Shown in pieces: positions 26,631-36,393 of a stretch of DNA of 64,000 nt; position 1 is the stretch's first letter, and every line of letters starts with the position of its first letter. Origin of the DNA: Pseudomonadota bacterium (GTDB taxonomy: Bacteria; Desulfobacterota; Binatia; Binatales; Binataceae); contig JAJPIG010000013.1 of the NCBI GenBank assembly GCA_021324855.1, forward strand, positions 124,001-188,000, read 5' to 3'. The position numbers and the translations under genes were made by a program. The notes under the pieces were generated by a model. It saw only the letters and a list, made by a program, of their open reading frames with translations. It ran no database searches and was not told the DNA's origin.

Positions 26631-28411
26631 CTTTGAAGATGTACTTTCACCGGCATGCCGGGTCGTGCCGCATAGTGCGCGGCGGCGTTGCCGTCGCGGA
26701 TCGCGATTTCCAGCAGTTCGAAACTTCCAAATGTCGCCAGGGGGGCACCTTTGGGTGCGTCGCCGTATGTGTCACGAATCGGCAGCGACGCACCACGCGG
26801 AATCTTAACCGAAAGCCTTCTTCCGGAAAAGCGAGCAGCGAAGCGCGTAAAGCTCCCGCGATCGATATTTGTGATCAGGTTCCCGTAGCCGTCGATGTAG
26901 ATGACCTCGCCCGCCAGCTCGCTCCGGGTTGCCACGGGATGACCGAGGTCGAGCCGCTCGATTTCGTCGATTGCCGGACCGAGTGCGCTCAACCGCGTAC
27001 CCCGCCAAAGCCACGCCGCGGCGGGAGCGAAGATATCGCGGCCGTGAAAGGTCGAGCTGATGCGCGCCAGCCGATGGCGCGGCGAGGTCAGCTCGACGAT
27101 CCGCGCGATCCCGGCGCTCTCTGCCGCCGGAAACAGCAATCCGTTGTCGGGTCCAATGAAACGGCATCCCGCGGCCGTCGCGATCGCGATTGCGCGGCGT
27201 GCCGTACCGACCCCGGGATCGACCACGGCAACGAAGATCGTCCGGCGTGGAAAGTAGCGCCAGCACTCGCGCAGCGCGAGCGCACCAGCGGCGACCGACT
27301 GGGGCGGGATTCCGTGCGTGATATCGATCAACGGCGCGGCCGGCGCGATTTTCGCGATTACGCCCTTCATCGCGCCGACGTAATGATCGCGATAGCCGAA
27401 ATCCGTCAGCAGCGCGATCGGATGATGTTTTCCGGTTTGAGTGCGCATCGCAGCCGTTAAGCGCCTCGCCAGTTCCTCGCGCACCGCCGCGATCAGCAGC
27501 GGAAACATAATCTCATGATGACCGGTCAGCATGATCGCTCGGCCGCCGGTCGCGGTCGGCCGCTCGAGCACATTCACTCGCGGCCGATAATGGCGGATGA
27601 AATCCATGTCGGCGGCGGTGAAGTTGCGCACCTTGCGCCCGAGGTTGCGGGCGAGATTGAGCGCCTTCAGGAACACCTCGGGCATCACCACTGCGGAGCC
27701 CAGGTTCAGCACGACGCCCCCAGAAAGCTCGCCGACCACCTCGGCCAATCGCCTGAAATCTTTCAGGCTCGACTGACCGATCGCGGCCCCATCCGCGGTC
27801 GGATGCATATGGATGATATCCGCGCCGATCGCGACGTGTACTGTAGCCGGGATGCCCAGGCGCCATGCGGTCGCGAACAGGCTCGTATCGCGGTAGCGCA
27901 GCCGGCGCTTCCAAATCTCGCGTCCGACGATCTCGCCGAGCCCGCGATTTTCATCCGCCGCCAGGCGCGCGGCGCGATTCAGGAACGCGCCGGTTTCCTC
28001 GGCCATCCCGAAGCTGCCGTCGGCAAGTCCTTCGCCTACGTCTTCCGAGGTGCGGCCGGCGAGCGCGAGTTCGAAATCGTGGATGATCGCGGCGCCGTTG
28101 GTCGCGATGGCGCTCAGGATTCCGTCGCGCATCAGATCGCAGATCAGCGGGCCGAGGCCGACCTTGATCGGATGCGCTCCCGAGAGCATCAGGAAGGGCT
28201 TGCCCGCGCGATGAGCACGCGCGATGGCGCGCGCAAGTTCCTGGAGCTGCGCCGCTGCCAAAACTTCGGGCAGCGATTCCATGAACGCGAGCAGGCTGGC
28301 GCCCGGCCTCACCGTCGATGCGAATTGTTTACGCAGGACCTTGCGCGACAGCGTCGCAAGCCTGCGCGTTTGCGCGCGGCTTGGATCGAGCGCTCGAATT
28401 TTTATCGGCAC
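26627..28411 (-). CDS. Fusion: conserved DHS-like domain plus SAM hydrolase (DUF62)
   Basis: A continuous frame of about 594 residues joining two proteins. The N-terminal part (about 1-315) belongs to a conserved family I recall as mostly unannotated, with some resemblance to deoxyhypusine synthase (FLMLSGAHPIKVGLGPLI, GAAIIHDFELAL, TSEDV, HVAIGADIIHMHPTADGAAIG, LNLGSAVVMPEVFLKAL). The C-terminal part (about 328-590) is a SAM hydroxide adenosyltransferase (SAM hydrolase): LLTDFGYRDHYVGAMKG, VVDPGVGT, FIGPDNGLL, HGRDIFAP, YIDGYGNLITNI. An internal ATG at 27,448 could restart the second part. The GTG at 28,411 has GAGAG upstream; an ATG at 28,498 is the alternative. Confidence 0.75.
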   Translation of the reverse strand: MPIKIRALDPSRAQTRRLATLSRKVLRKQFASTVRPGASLLAFMESLPEVLAAAQLQELARAIARAHRAGKPFLMLSGAHPIKVGLGPLICDLMRDGILSAIATNGAAIIHDFELALAGRTSEDVGEGLADGSFGMAEETGAFLNRAARLAADENRGLGEIVGREIWKRRLRYRDTSLFATAWRLGIPATVHVAIGADIIHMHPTADGAAIGQSSLKDFRRLAEVVGELSGGVVLNLGSAVVMPEVFLKALNLARNLGRKVRNFTAADMDFIRHYRPRVNVLERPTATGGRAIMLTGHHEIMFPLLIAAVREELARRLTAAMRTQTGKHHPIALLTDFGYRDHYVGAMKGVIAKIAPAAPLIDITHGIPPQSVAAGALALRECWRYFPRRTIFVAVVDPGVGTARRAIAIATAAGCRFIGPDNGLLFPAAESAGIARIVELTSPRHRLARISSTFHGRDIFAPAAAWLWRGTRLSALGPAIDEIERLDLGHPVATRSELAGEVIYIDGYGNLITNIDRGSFTRFAARFSGRRLSVKIPRGASLPIRDTYGDAPKGAPLATFGSFELLEIAIRDGNAAAHYAARPGMPVKVHLQR

Positions 28412-28540
28412 GAAATGGCTCTCATCGTTTGTAGATACGCTGCCTGGCCGATAACCTACTCGATGCGTTGATCGGGTGCCAAGCTGTTTCCTTGCCATCG
28501 CGACGTCGACGATGCGACAACTTGACGGGCCAGTGTGACC

Positions 28541-28841
28541 ATGCGGCTCACGCCGAGAGGGATTGACAAGCTGATGATCTTCAGCGCCGGCGAGCTTGCG
28601 CGAAAACGGCGCGCGCGGCCTCAAGCTCAACTACCCCGAGGCGGTCGCGCTCAACACCGCCGATCTGCTTGAAGCGATTCGCGACGGCCGCGCAGTCTCC
28701 GAGCTGATGGAATACGGCGCAACCATCCTGAAGCGCCAAGATGTGATGGAAGGCGTCCCGGAGATGATCGACGAAATCCAGGTCGAGGGCACGTTTCCCG
28801 ACGGCACCAAGCTAGTGACGGTTCACCGGCCGATTCGTTAG
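28541..28841 (+). pseudogene. ureA: Urease gamma subunit, frameshifted
   Basis: The full length of a 100-residue UreA is recognisable, but in two frames. From the ATG at 28,541 the frame reads [26 protein letters not shown], then shifts near 28,609-28,618 into the frame reading [24 protein letters not shown] and [19 protein letters not shown], ending normally with HRPIR. An intact gene would read CGGCGCGCGCGCGGC; the window has one CG pair fewer, a 2-base contraction in a CG run. It is either a real slippage mutation or a sequencing error. The downstream urease genes are also broken, which favours true decay. Confidence 0.88.
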
Positions 28842-28852
28842 ATTGAGCGCGC

Positions 28853-29434
28853 ATTCAGACGGCGGACAAGATGAAGCGTCAGCGCGGCGCGCTGCCGGGC
28901 GAGAACGACGGCGACGACAATCTCCGCGCGCGGCGCCACGTCGCGAAGTACACGATTAATCCGGCGATTGCGCATGGAATCGCACACGAGATCGGATCGA
29001 TCGAAGTCGGCAAACTGGCTGACCTTGTGCTGTGGGATCCGGCCTTTTTCGGCGTCAAGCCGGAACTCGTGATCAAAGGCGGGATGATCGCGTGGGCGGC
29101 GATGGGCGATCCCAACGCCTCGATTCCGACCCCCGAGCCGGTCATCTACCGTCCGATGTTCGCCGCATTCGGCACGGCGCCGCGCGCCACCGCGCTGACC
29201 TTCGTATCGAAAGCAGCGCTCGCTTCGGGTCTCGATCTGAAACTCGGGCTCGGACGCCGGATGGTAGCGGTGGAGCGATGCCGCTCGTTGGGCAAGCGCG
29301 ACATGATCAATAACGACGCATTGCCGAAGATCGAAGTTGACCCTGAAACCTACGAAGTCCGCGCCGACGGCGCACTGCTGACCTGCGAGCCGGCGCGCGT
29401 GCTCCCTATGGCGCAGCGTTATTTTCTGTTCTAG
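28853..29434 (+). pseudogene. ureC: Urease alpha subunit, C-terminal third only
   Basis: About 190 codons matching the end of UreC: the match begins at [11 protein letters not shown] and includes [59 protein letters not shown] and the exact family terminus [18 protein letters not shown]. The nickel-binding and catalytic part (roughly the first 385 residues of about 570) and the whole ureB gene are missing. The gap between the ureA stop and the ureC match is only about 12 bases, so one deletion of roughly 1.5 kb removed both. The remnant cannot form a urease active site. Confidence 0.9.
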
Positions 29435-29439
29435 CCGCG

Positions 29440-29724
29440 ATGATCGTGATCGAACAGCTTATCGATCAGCCCGCGCCGGCGCTCCTCGCCGGCCGCGACC
29501 GCGACTCGTTGCAATTGCGATGGGAGGAACGGCGATGGACCGGTCTGCTGGTGATCAACAAGATCGATCTCGCTCCTTATGTCGGCGCGAGCCTGGCGGT
29601 GATGGAACATGACGCAAAAGCCGCGCGCGGCGACCGCCCGTTCGTCTTTACCAACCTGCGCGACGGTGTCGGCGTCGACGCCGTGGTCGAATGGATTCGC
29701 CGCGGTCTGCTGTTCGAAAACTGA
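29440..29724 (+). pseudogene. ureE'-'ureG deletion chimera
   Basis: A 94-codon frame in two parts. Residues 1-34 ([20 protein letters not shown]... RWEERRWT) look like the start of the nickel carrier UreE. From about residue 35 it is clearly the C-terminal third of the GTPase UreG ([17 protein letters not shown] with the NKxD guanine motif, then [21 protein letters not shown]). The rest of ureE, all of ureF and the P-loop part of ureG are absent. The joint, near 29,540, preserves the frame. The UreE assignment of the first part is less certain than the UreG one. Confidence 0.8.
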
Positions 29725-30541
29725 ACGCGTCGGCCGCGACGGCTTTCTTCGCCTGAGCTTCGAGCGGCGCGGCGCGCGCACCGTGCTCACCGCGGCGCGG
29801 ATGTCGCCGCCGCTCCAGGTGATGGCGCCGATCGAGCTCGCCGACGGCTCGGTTTACGTGGTGCTGCTAAACAATGGCGGCGGATTGCTCGGCGGCGACA
29901 GGATACGCATCGAGATCGCGCTCGGCGCGGAAAGCGTCGCGCGTATCACGACCGCCTCGGCCGGCAAACTCTATCGAACGAGCGGCAACGCGACGACGCA
30001 TGAAACAACTATTCGGCTCGCCGCCGGGGCGCGCCTCGACTATCTCCCCGACCATCTCATTCCGCACGCCGGCGCCAACCTGATCCAGCGCCTTATCGTC
30101 GCGATGGAACGCGGCAGCCGCGCAATTCTCTACGGCGCGTTTGCCGCGGGGCGCATCGGACGCGGCGAGCGCTTCGCTTTCAGGCGCATCGAGGATTCGA
30201 TCGAGGTCGGGTATGGCGGCCGTCCTATCCTGCGGAGCCGTGCGATTCTCGAACCCGGGACGAGGCCGCACGACAGCATCGGCGTGATGGGCCGCTTCAA
30301 CTATCTCGCGAGCCTAGTGGTCGCCGGCGAATCGAGCGAATGGGACTCAATCGCGAAGTCGCTGAACGCCAGCCTCGCAGCGGCGGACGTGAATGGCGGC
30401 GCATCGCCGCTGCGGGCCGACGGATGCGTCGCGCGGTGGCTGACCCCGGATGCAGAGACACTGCGGCGGTCCATGGCGATGCTTTACTCGGAGGGGGCAG
30501 GGAGAGCATTCGATGAATCGGCGCCGAGGCTCAGAAAGTGA
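29609..30541 (+). CDS. ureD: Urease accessory protein UreD, start unclear
   Basis: The UreD/UreH scaffold that, with UreF and UreG, delivers nickel to apo-urease. Homology runs from about 29,726 ([20 protein letters not shown]) to the stop and includes [49 protein letters not shown] and GRFNYLASL. That is about 270 residues, the normal length. No canonical start codon lies at the natural beginning: the in-frame options are ATG 29,609 and GTG 29,666, both inside the ureG remnant, or ATG 29,801, which would cut the protein. With its partners destroyed it is probably non-functional even if translated. Confidence 0.72.
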   Translation: MTQKPRAATARSSLPTCATVSASTPWSNGFAAVCCSKTERVGRDGFLRLSFERRGARTVLTAARMSPPLQVMAPIELADGSVYVVLLNNGGGLLGGDRIRIEIALGAESVARITTASAGKLYRTSGNATTHETTIRLAAGARLDYLPDHLIPHAGANLIQRLIVAMERGSRAILYGAFAAGRIGRGERFAFRRIEDSIEVGYGGRPILRSRAILEPGTRPHDSIGVMGRFNYLASLVVAGESSEWDSIAKSLNASLAAADVNGGASPLRADGCVARWLTPDAETLRRSMAMLYSEGAGRAFDESAPRLRK

Positions 30542-30581
30542 ATTTCCGGAGTGAAGGCGAGGCATCGCGCTTTCTGCGAGC

Positions 30582-30608
30582 TTGAAATCGCTTTGGGATG
30601 CCGATAGT
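30582..30608 (+). promoter_or_regulatory. Putative tRNA promoter
   Basis: TTGAAA at 30,582-30,587 and GATAGT at 30,603-30,608 are separated by 15 bases, just upstream of the tRNA-Gly gene. The match to a sigma-70 promoter is moderate and the spacer is short (16 if ATAGTT is taken as the -10), so this is a tentative call based mainly on position. Confidence 0.35.
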
Positions 30609-30620
30609 TTCCGCTAAAGA

Positions 30621-31928
<1,308 letters not shown>

Positions 31929-31942
<14 letters not shown>

Positions 31943-32177
31943 TAAGAGTCCCTCTGAGCACCGTTGCTTCGAAGGTCGGCCAATGAATGACGACCTTGCG
32001 ACCTATATGACATACGCCCTCGCCGGGGCCAATACGTCCGAGACTGATCCAGTTGTAAAGCGTCTTCGGCGCGACACAGGCGCGCCCGGCCGTTTCGGGA
32101 ATTCGGAGGTACTCGCTCGTCTGCACGGATGCGGGCGCTGATTCGACGGTTCGGTCGGATGCTGCGGATCGTATCAT
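31929..32177 (-). CDS. AlpA/excisionase-like helix-turn-helix protein
   Basis: An 82-residue protein whose second half is a MerR/Xis-type winged helix (IPETAGRACVAPKTLYNWISLGRI, then HIGRKVVIHWPTFEATV). This domain is typical of excisionases and AlpA regulators that sit next to integrases. It overlaps the integrase start by 14 bases, so the two are translated together and the protein likely controls the direction of recombination or integrase expression. Confidence 0.82.
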
Positions 32178-32456
32178 GGTTCGGCTGACCCCCTGTCATC
32201 CTTGAATCCTCCGCCGCACCACTGCATGTCCTCCTGGTTCATTTGTCAGCAATCGCGATGCCAAGCCGCGCTCGTCCGCTCTCCAAGCGTAAAACAGGTG
32301 CGCGGCGCAAGGCAGTCAAGGAGAAAGCCGCTTCACCGCCTGACGGTAGATTTTTCCGCCTAATGTGAACCGTGTCATTTTGGCAGACACGAAATCGAGG
32401 AAAGTTCCCCGGACTTCCCGAGCTCGTTACCGCCAACGGAGCGCAGCGGCGGGAAG

Positions 32457-33080
32457 TCAGGATCGCGCACGGCGAAGGCGCTTGCGCTGATAGTATGCCG
32501 CCATCTTCATGCGGCTGCCGCAAGTGTCCATGCTGCACCATCGCCGCGTGTGGTTCTTCGAGATATCGTAAAAGTAGAGCGAGCAGGACGGATTGGCGCA
32601 GCGTTTAACCAAAGATAGGTCGCCATTGCAGAGAAGATCGGCCGCTGATTGCGCCAGCGGGACGATGAGTTGCCGCGGCTCGGTGAGATCGGTTTCAAAG
32701 CGCTCAAAATATCCGCTCTTGCCGCGCATCAGTGTGGCGCGCGTGACGCGATGCTGAAGCTGTTCATTGATCGCGTTAAGCCCGGATATCGGCGCCTGCC
32801 TGTGGGAAGCGAGTCTTTGCGCGATTTCCATCAAGCGCACGCGGAACAGCATTGCGCCGGCATAGGCCTGTTGTGCCTCGCGTCCGCTGCTCCACTTGTG
32901 AAGAGCAAGGCTCCGCTGGGCGGCATCGATGAGGCCGGCATCGTGCAGCCATGACACAAGGCCCTCGAAGTCTGGAATCGGATCGGCGCCGCTCCTAGCC
33001 GCGATGAGCGCGGTATTCACAAAGTCGAGGCAGCGATATTGCCCGACGAAAGTAAAACTGCCCTGACTCACCCGCGGCAT
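32457..33080 (-). CDS. CGNR zinc finger (ABATE-domain) regulator
   Basis: A 207-residue protein with an N-terminal ABATE-like domain (FVGQYRCLDFVNTALIAARSGADP... FEGLVSWLHDAGLI) and a C-terminal zinc finger CANPSCSLYFYDISKNHTRRWCSMDTCGSRMKMAAYYQRKR. The last Cys box reads CGSR where the family name motif is CGNR. These are putative stress-linked transcription regulators. The ATG at 33,080 is chosen over earlier in-frame starts because the conserved domain begins right after it. It is divergent from the sigma-54 activator, 130 bases away. Confidence 0.85.
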   Translation of the reverse strand: MPRVSQGSFTFVGQYRCLDFVNTALIAARSGADPIPDFEGLVSWLHDAGLIDAAQRSLALHKWSSGREAQQAYAGAMLFRVRLMEIAQRLASHRQAPISGLNAINEQLQHRVTRATLMRGKSGYFERFETDLTEPRQLIVPLAQSAADLLCNGDLSLVKRCANPSCSLYFYDISKNHTRRWCSMDTCGSRMKMAAYYQRKRLRRARS

Positions 33081-33210
33081 TGCTCGGCGACCTCCAATAA
33101 CCCTCACCTTTACCGGCGCGGTCGCGGTTGACAGGTTGTTGATGTCCCGACTAAGTCTCGGGAGTCGGATGAGAAGGCGGTGGTGATGCTCAGACGCTGG
33201 CGTACGGATC

Positions 33211-34185
33211 ATGATTCATCGATCCAAGGCGATGAGCCAAATCATGGACCTCGTGGCCCGCGCCGCGTGCTCTTCGGCGCCGGTCATTATCACGGGCGAA
33301 AGCGGGACCGGCAAGGAGCACCTCGCGCGGATTATCCACAACCTTTCGCCGCGCAGCGCCGGTCCCTACGTTGCGGTCAATTGCGCCGCCATTCCTGAGA
33401 TGCTGATTGAAAGCGAGCTGTTCGGTCACGAACGCGGCGCCTTTACCGGAGCCGATCGCAGCCGCGAAGGATGCTTTGAATCCGCCAACGGCGGGACGCT
33501 GCTGCTCGATGAGTTCGTCGAAATGCGGCCCGACATGCAGGCGAAATTCTTGCGGGCGCTCCAGGAGCGCAAAATCCGCCGACTTGGCGGGAATCGCGAA
33601 GTGACGGTCGATGTCCGGGTGCTGGCGGCGACCAACCAGCCGCTGAAGCACGCCATCAGCAAGGGGCTCTTGCGAGAGGACCTCTACTATCGTCTCAACG
33701 TCTTCGTGTTGGACCTGCCGCCGTTGCGCGAGCGGATCGAGGAGTTGCCGGCGCTCGTCGCGGACTTCATCCGCGAGGCCAACCGGGACCACAATCGAGA
33801 GATTGAGGGCGTGAGCGCCGACGGCCTTGAGGCGCTCAAAGCCTATCGATGGCCCGGCAACATTCGCGAGCTGCGCAATGTGATCCATCATGCGGTCATT
33901 GTGAGCAAGCAGCGGACCATTTCCCTGGAGGACCTTCCGCCGGAATTTTGCTCGCCCAATGGGAAGGCCGAATCCTTGACGGTTCCGCTCGGTTCGTCGC
34001 TCGACGAGGTTGAACGCGCGCTGATCGGTCGGACGATCGAACTCACCGGAGGCAACAAGATGCAAGCCGCGCGGATGCTCGGCCTCGGCGTGCGCACGCT
34101 GTATCGGCGGTTGGAGCGCTACGCTGGCAGCGAGAGCGATCGCCCCGGAAATAACGCTGGCTTGGCACGGCGAACCCGACCGTGA
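33211..34185 (+). CDS. Sigma-54-dependent transcription activator, no sensor domain
   Basis: A 324-residue bacterial enhancer-binding protein. It has the AAA+ core with Walker A GESGTGKE (29-36), the sigma-54 contact loop GAFTGA (76-81), the GGTLLLDEF Walker B, and arginine-finger region YYRLNVFVLDLPPLRER, then a C-terminal Fis-type helix-turn-helix (NKMQAARMLGLGVRTLYRRLERY). No N-terminal receiver or ligand-binding domain precedes the AAA+ domain, so activity is probably set by expression level or a partner (PspF-like layout). No -24/-12 promoter was identified nearby, so the target genes are unknown. Confidence 0.9.
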   Translation: MIHRSKAMSQIMDLVARAACSSAPVIITGESGTGKEHLARIIHNLSPRSAGPYVAVNCAAIPEMLIESELFGHERGAFTGADRSREGCFESANGGTLLLDEFVEMRPDMQAKFLRALQERKIRRLGGNREVTVDVRVLAATNQPLKHAISKGLLREDLYYRLNVFVLDLPPLRERIEELPALVADFIREANRDHNREIEGVSADGLEALKAYRWPGNIRELRNVIHHAVIVSKQRTISLEDLPPEFCSPNGKAESLTVPLGSSLDEVERALIGRTIELTGGNKMQAARMLGLGVRTLYRRLERYAGSESDRPGNNAGLARRTRP

Positions 34186-34538
34186 GCGTAGATGCGGGAC
34201 CACAAATCTGAGCCGTCCGCGATGCTCGAAATCAGCCGGTAAGGTCTCCGCAAATTCCTGGAGCGTTACGAGACCGGCGCGCTCTCGCGCAGCAACGGCA
34301 CCTCCCGGAACCGCCTACCGCAACGGCCGCGAGCGCCTGCCGTAGAGAATACGCATTGTTGGCGCCACGACCAGGGTGTTGGGAAATCCGCGGACGGCGA
34401 TTTTGTTGATCTAGCGCGGGCGCTAGACTATTGGCCAGTTTGGCCGCAAGGAGCTTGCGGCTTATTGCGACAGAAGAACGCGTGAGGAATTAGGGAGAAG
34501 CCGTCTGGACGCGGCGAAAAGAAGATCGAGGAGCCGTC
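34186..34538. other. Intergenic region with a short palindrome
   Basis: About 350 bases without a convincing gene. One stretch (about 34,243-34,310) translates to a charged peptide GLRKFLERYETGALSRSNGT interrupted by a stop upstream, possibly a gene remnant. A 16-base palindrome CTAGCGC-GG-GCGCTAG lies at 34,411-34,426. The end of the region contains AGGAGCC, the ribosome-binding site of the next gene. Confidence 0.45.
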
Positions 34539-34739
34539 ATGAGTGACATCTTTGTAGAACGTAGGGGTGATGGCGAATACGTTGCGCGACAGGGCGGTCG
34601 GGTGATAGCGAGGGGCGATACGCAAGAAGAAGCTGCATTGAGAGCTCGGAGGATAAGGCCGGACGATCCCATTCTGGCTGAGCGTATCCGAGATACGAGG
34701 CGCGGCGTGCGCGACAAATGGCGCCGAGTGTATCCGTAG
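34539..34739 (+). CDS. Small DUF2188-like protein
   Basis: A 66-residue protein. The first 45 residues (DIFVERRGDGEYVARQGGRVIARGDTQEEAALRARRI) follow the DUF2188 pattern: a beta hairpin with W/Y-x-V, then a helix starting T-Q-x-E-A. The remainder is highly basic. Function is unknown. GAGGAGCC lies 5 bases before the ATG. It stands just ahead of the AbiTii-type gene and may be part of the same cargo block. Confidence 0.7.
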   Translation: MSDIFVERRGDGEYVARQGGRVIARGDTQEEAALRARRIRPDDPILAERIRDTRRGVRDKWRRVYP

Positions 34740-34791
34740 CTTTTGCGTTCCGTTCGTAGTGGCAGATGAGTCACTCAGCCTCGGCGCGAAT

Positions 34792-35697
34792 ATGTCATCT
34801 CTGATTGAAGAACTGCAAGCGCAAGCACTCGATCCGTCTATTCCAATAAACGACCTCCTGCGTAAGGCCAAGGTCGTCGCGGAGAAGCTCGATATCGCCG
34901 AACTGAGAGAATGGGTAGATCGCGAGCTGAATGGGTACGGGCCAACCGATCAATACCCGGAATACCGGAAAATTCACGGCGAATTTCAAGCTTTCAATCC
35001 GTATCACGGCTGGCAGCCGATTATTTTCCCCAACCCGGAAGGACTCGGATGGCTGTTCGAGCCTCGACTCATAAACTCTCCGGTCGGTGAACTCGACACC
35101 GCCTCGGGGGACGGGGACTTCGCATTCACCCTCCAGCCCAATGTCAAGGCACATCTCGTAAAATCGCTCGAATATCCCACGGACGTGCGGTGCCTTCTCA
35201 ACCGCATGGCGATTCTCGCGATCCCAGAGCATGTCCGAAACAAGATACTTGAGTGGAGCATTCGTCTCGAGAAGGCCGGTGTCCGGGGAGAAGGCCTTTC
35301 CTTCTCACCGAAGGAGAAGCAGCAAGCTCATGGTGTCTCGATAAGCATCCAAGGAAACGTTGAAAACCTCTCGAATGTTGTTGGAGTAGCGCGGGGTGCG
35401 CGCGTCACTACGCGGCAGACTACTGAAGGCGTCGACGCGTCCAGCCTAGCAGCGCTCTGTTCGCAACTGCGCAAACATATCGACCTTCTGGTTCCCGAAT
35501 CTCGACAAGATGATCTTAGGCTCCAAATCGAAGCAATCGAATCTGAGGCTCAGCTCGGAACGCCTAACTTGGGCAAGCTTCGGCGTGCCCTCGCGACGCT
35601 GCAAAAGATGATTCGTGATGGAGCCGTTTCCGCTGGCTCGTCGCTCGTGACTCAAGGTGCCTTGGCCTTAATTGGAGAAGCGCTTAAGCATCTGTAG
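34792..35697 (+). CDS. AbiTii-domain protein
   Basis: A 301-residue protein whose first 90 residues match the AbiTii domain: SSLIEELQAQALDPSIPINDLLRKAKVVAEKLDIAELREWVDRELNGYG followed by YPEYRKIHGEFQA. The middle (about 190-215) has SISIQGNVENLSNVVGVARGARV, and the last 80 residues are helical, ending with a small hydrophobic stretch (SLVTQGALALIGEAL). AbiTii domains are found in proteins assigned to abortive infection on the basis of context; the mechanism is not established. The ATG at 34,792 matches the usual N-terminus; a GTG at 34,759 is possible. Confidence 0.82.
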   Translation: MSSLIEELQAQALDPSIPINDLLRKAKVVAEKLDIAELREWVDRELNGYGPTDQYPEYRKIHGEFQAFNPYHGWQPIIFPNPEGLGWLFEPRLINSPVGELDTASGDGDFAFTLQPNVKAHLVKSLEYPTDVRCLLNRMAILAIPEHVRNKILEWSIRLEKAGVRGEGLSFSPKEKQQAHGVSISIQGNVENLSNVVGVARGARVTTRQTTEGVDASSLAALCSQLRKHIDLLVPESRQDDLRLQIEAIESEAQLGTPNLGKLRRALATLQKMIRDGAVSAGSSLVTQGALALIGEALKHL

Positions 35698-35727
35698 CTG
35701 AGAAGCGCCGGCCTTCTATAACCGCTC

Positions 35728-36366
35728 GTGAAGCTGCCCGGTATCCTTAACGATTCGAAGGTGCCAACGTCTGACGATCTCAGGCGCGCGCGCGAAGCCT
35801 ATGTCAGAGAAGAGCTTCGTGATCTGTTCTATCGCATATCGAGAGACCTGGTTGAAGCGGCCTTCGCAGGAACAGGGGCATACTCCCTCGCTGAAGCGGT
35901 GAACGTCCTCCTATTTACATGGAATCGACGCTATTACAATCGCCACCACCCTGCTGACAGAGATTATTGGACGGCGCTAGAAAATGTCTTGCAGGTGCAT
36001 CGCACGGAGATCGAGGCGTGTCGATCACGCTCGATTGAGTCCTTTTCAAGAACGACCGATGCCGGTTTGATGCCAATGTTTAGAGATTTTGCGACCGTAT
36101 TGGGGGCTGTCGGTGTTGCAAAAGCTCTTCACGTCCTTGCTCCCACATTCTTTCCTCTGTGGGATAACAAGATCGCGAACGAATACGGGATTCGGTCGGA
36201 GTACGTGGGTAAGGTCGAGAAAGGCTTTTGGTGGGGGCGGTACATGGATTTTATGGAGATAAGATGCAGACAGGTCGCCTCTCTTGCGCCGACCATTTCC
36301 TCGCCGCTCAAAGCCTTGGACGAATGGGACTATATGCGGATTACTCGCGGTCACATGGGCCTCTAA
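35728..36366 (+). CDS. Unrecognised cargo protein
   Basis: A 212-residue soluble, mostly helical protein. I recognise no domain with confidence. The segment DFATVLGAVGVAKALHVLAPTFFPLWDNKIANEYGI has the look of a helix-hairpin-helix-like fold found in some glycosylase-type proteins, but no catalytic Asp can be pointed out. The start is a GTG at 35,728, 30 bases after the AbiTii-type gene, and the next gene begins 27 bases after its stop, so it is probably co-transcribed with both. Confidence 0.7.
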   Translation: MKLPGILNDSKVPTSDDLRRAREAYVREELRDLFYRISRDLVEAAFAGTGAYSLAEAVNVLLFTWNRRYYNRHHPADRDYWTALENVLQVHRTEIEACRSRSIESFSRTTDAGLMPMFRDFATVLGAVGVAKALHVLAPTFFPLWDNKIANEYGIRSEYVGKVEKGFWWGRYMDFMEIRCRQVASLAPTISSPLKALDEWDYMRITRGHMGL

Positions 36367-36393
36367 TACTCGGACTGCAACTGGAATCCTCCG

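Noticed and set aside
34160-34180. Sigma-54 promoter at TGGCAC near the end of the activator gene
   Set aside because: The -12 element (TTGC) is absent at the required distance, and the site is inside coding sequence.
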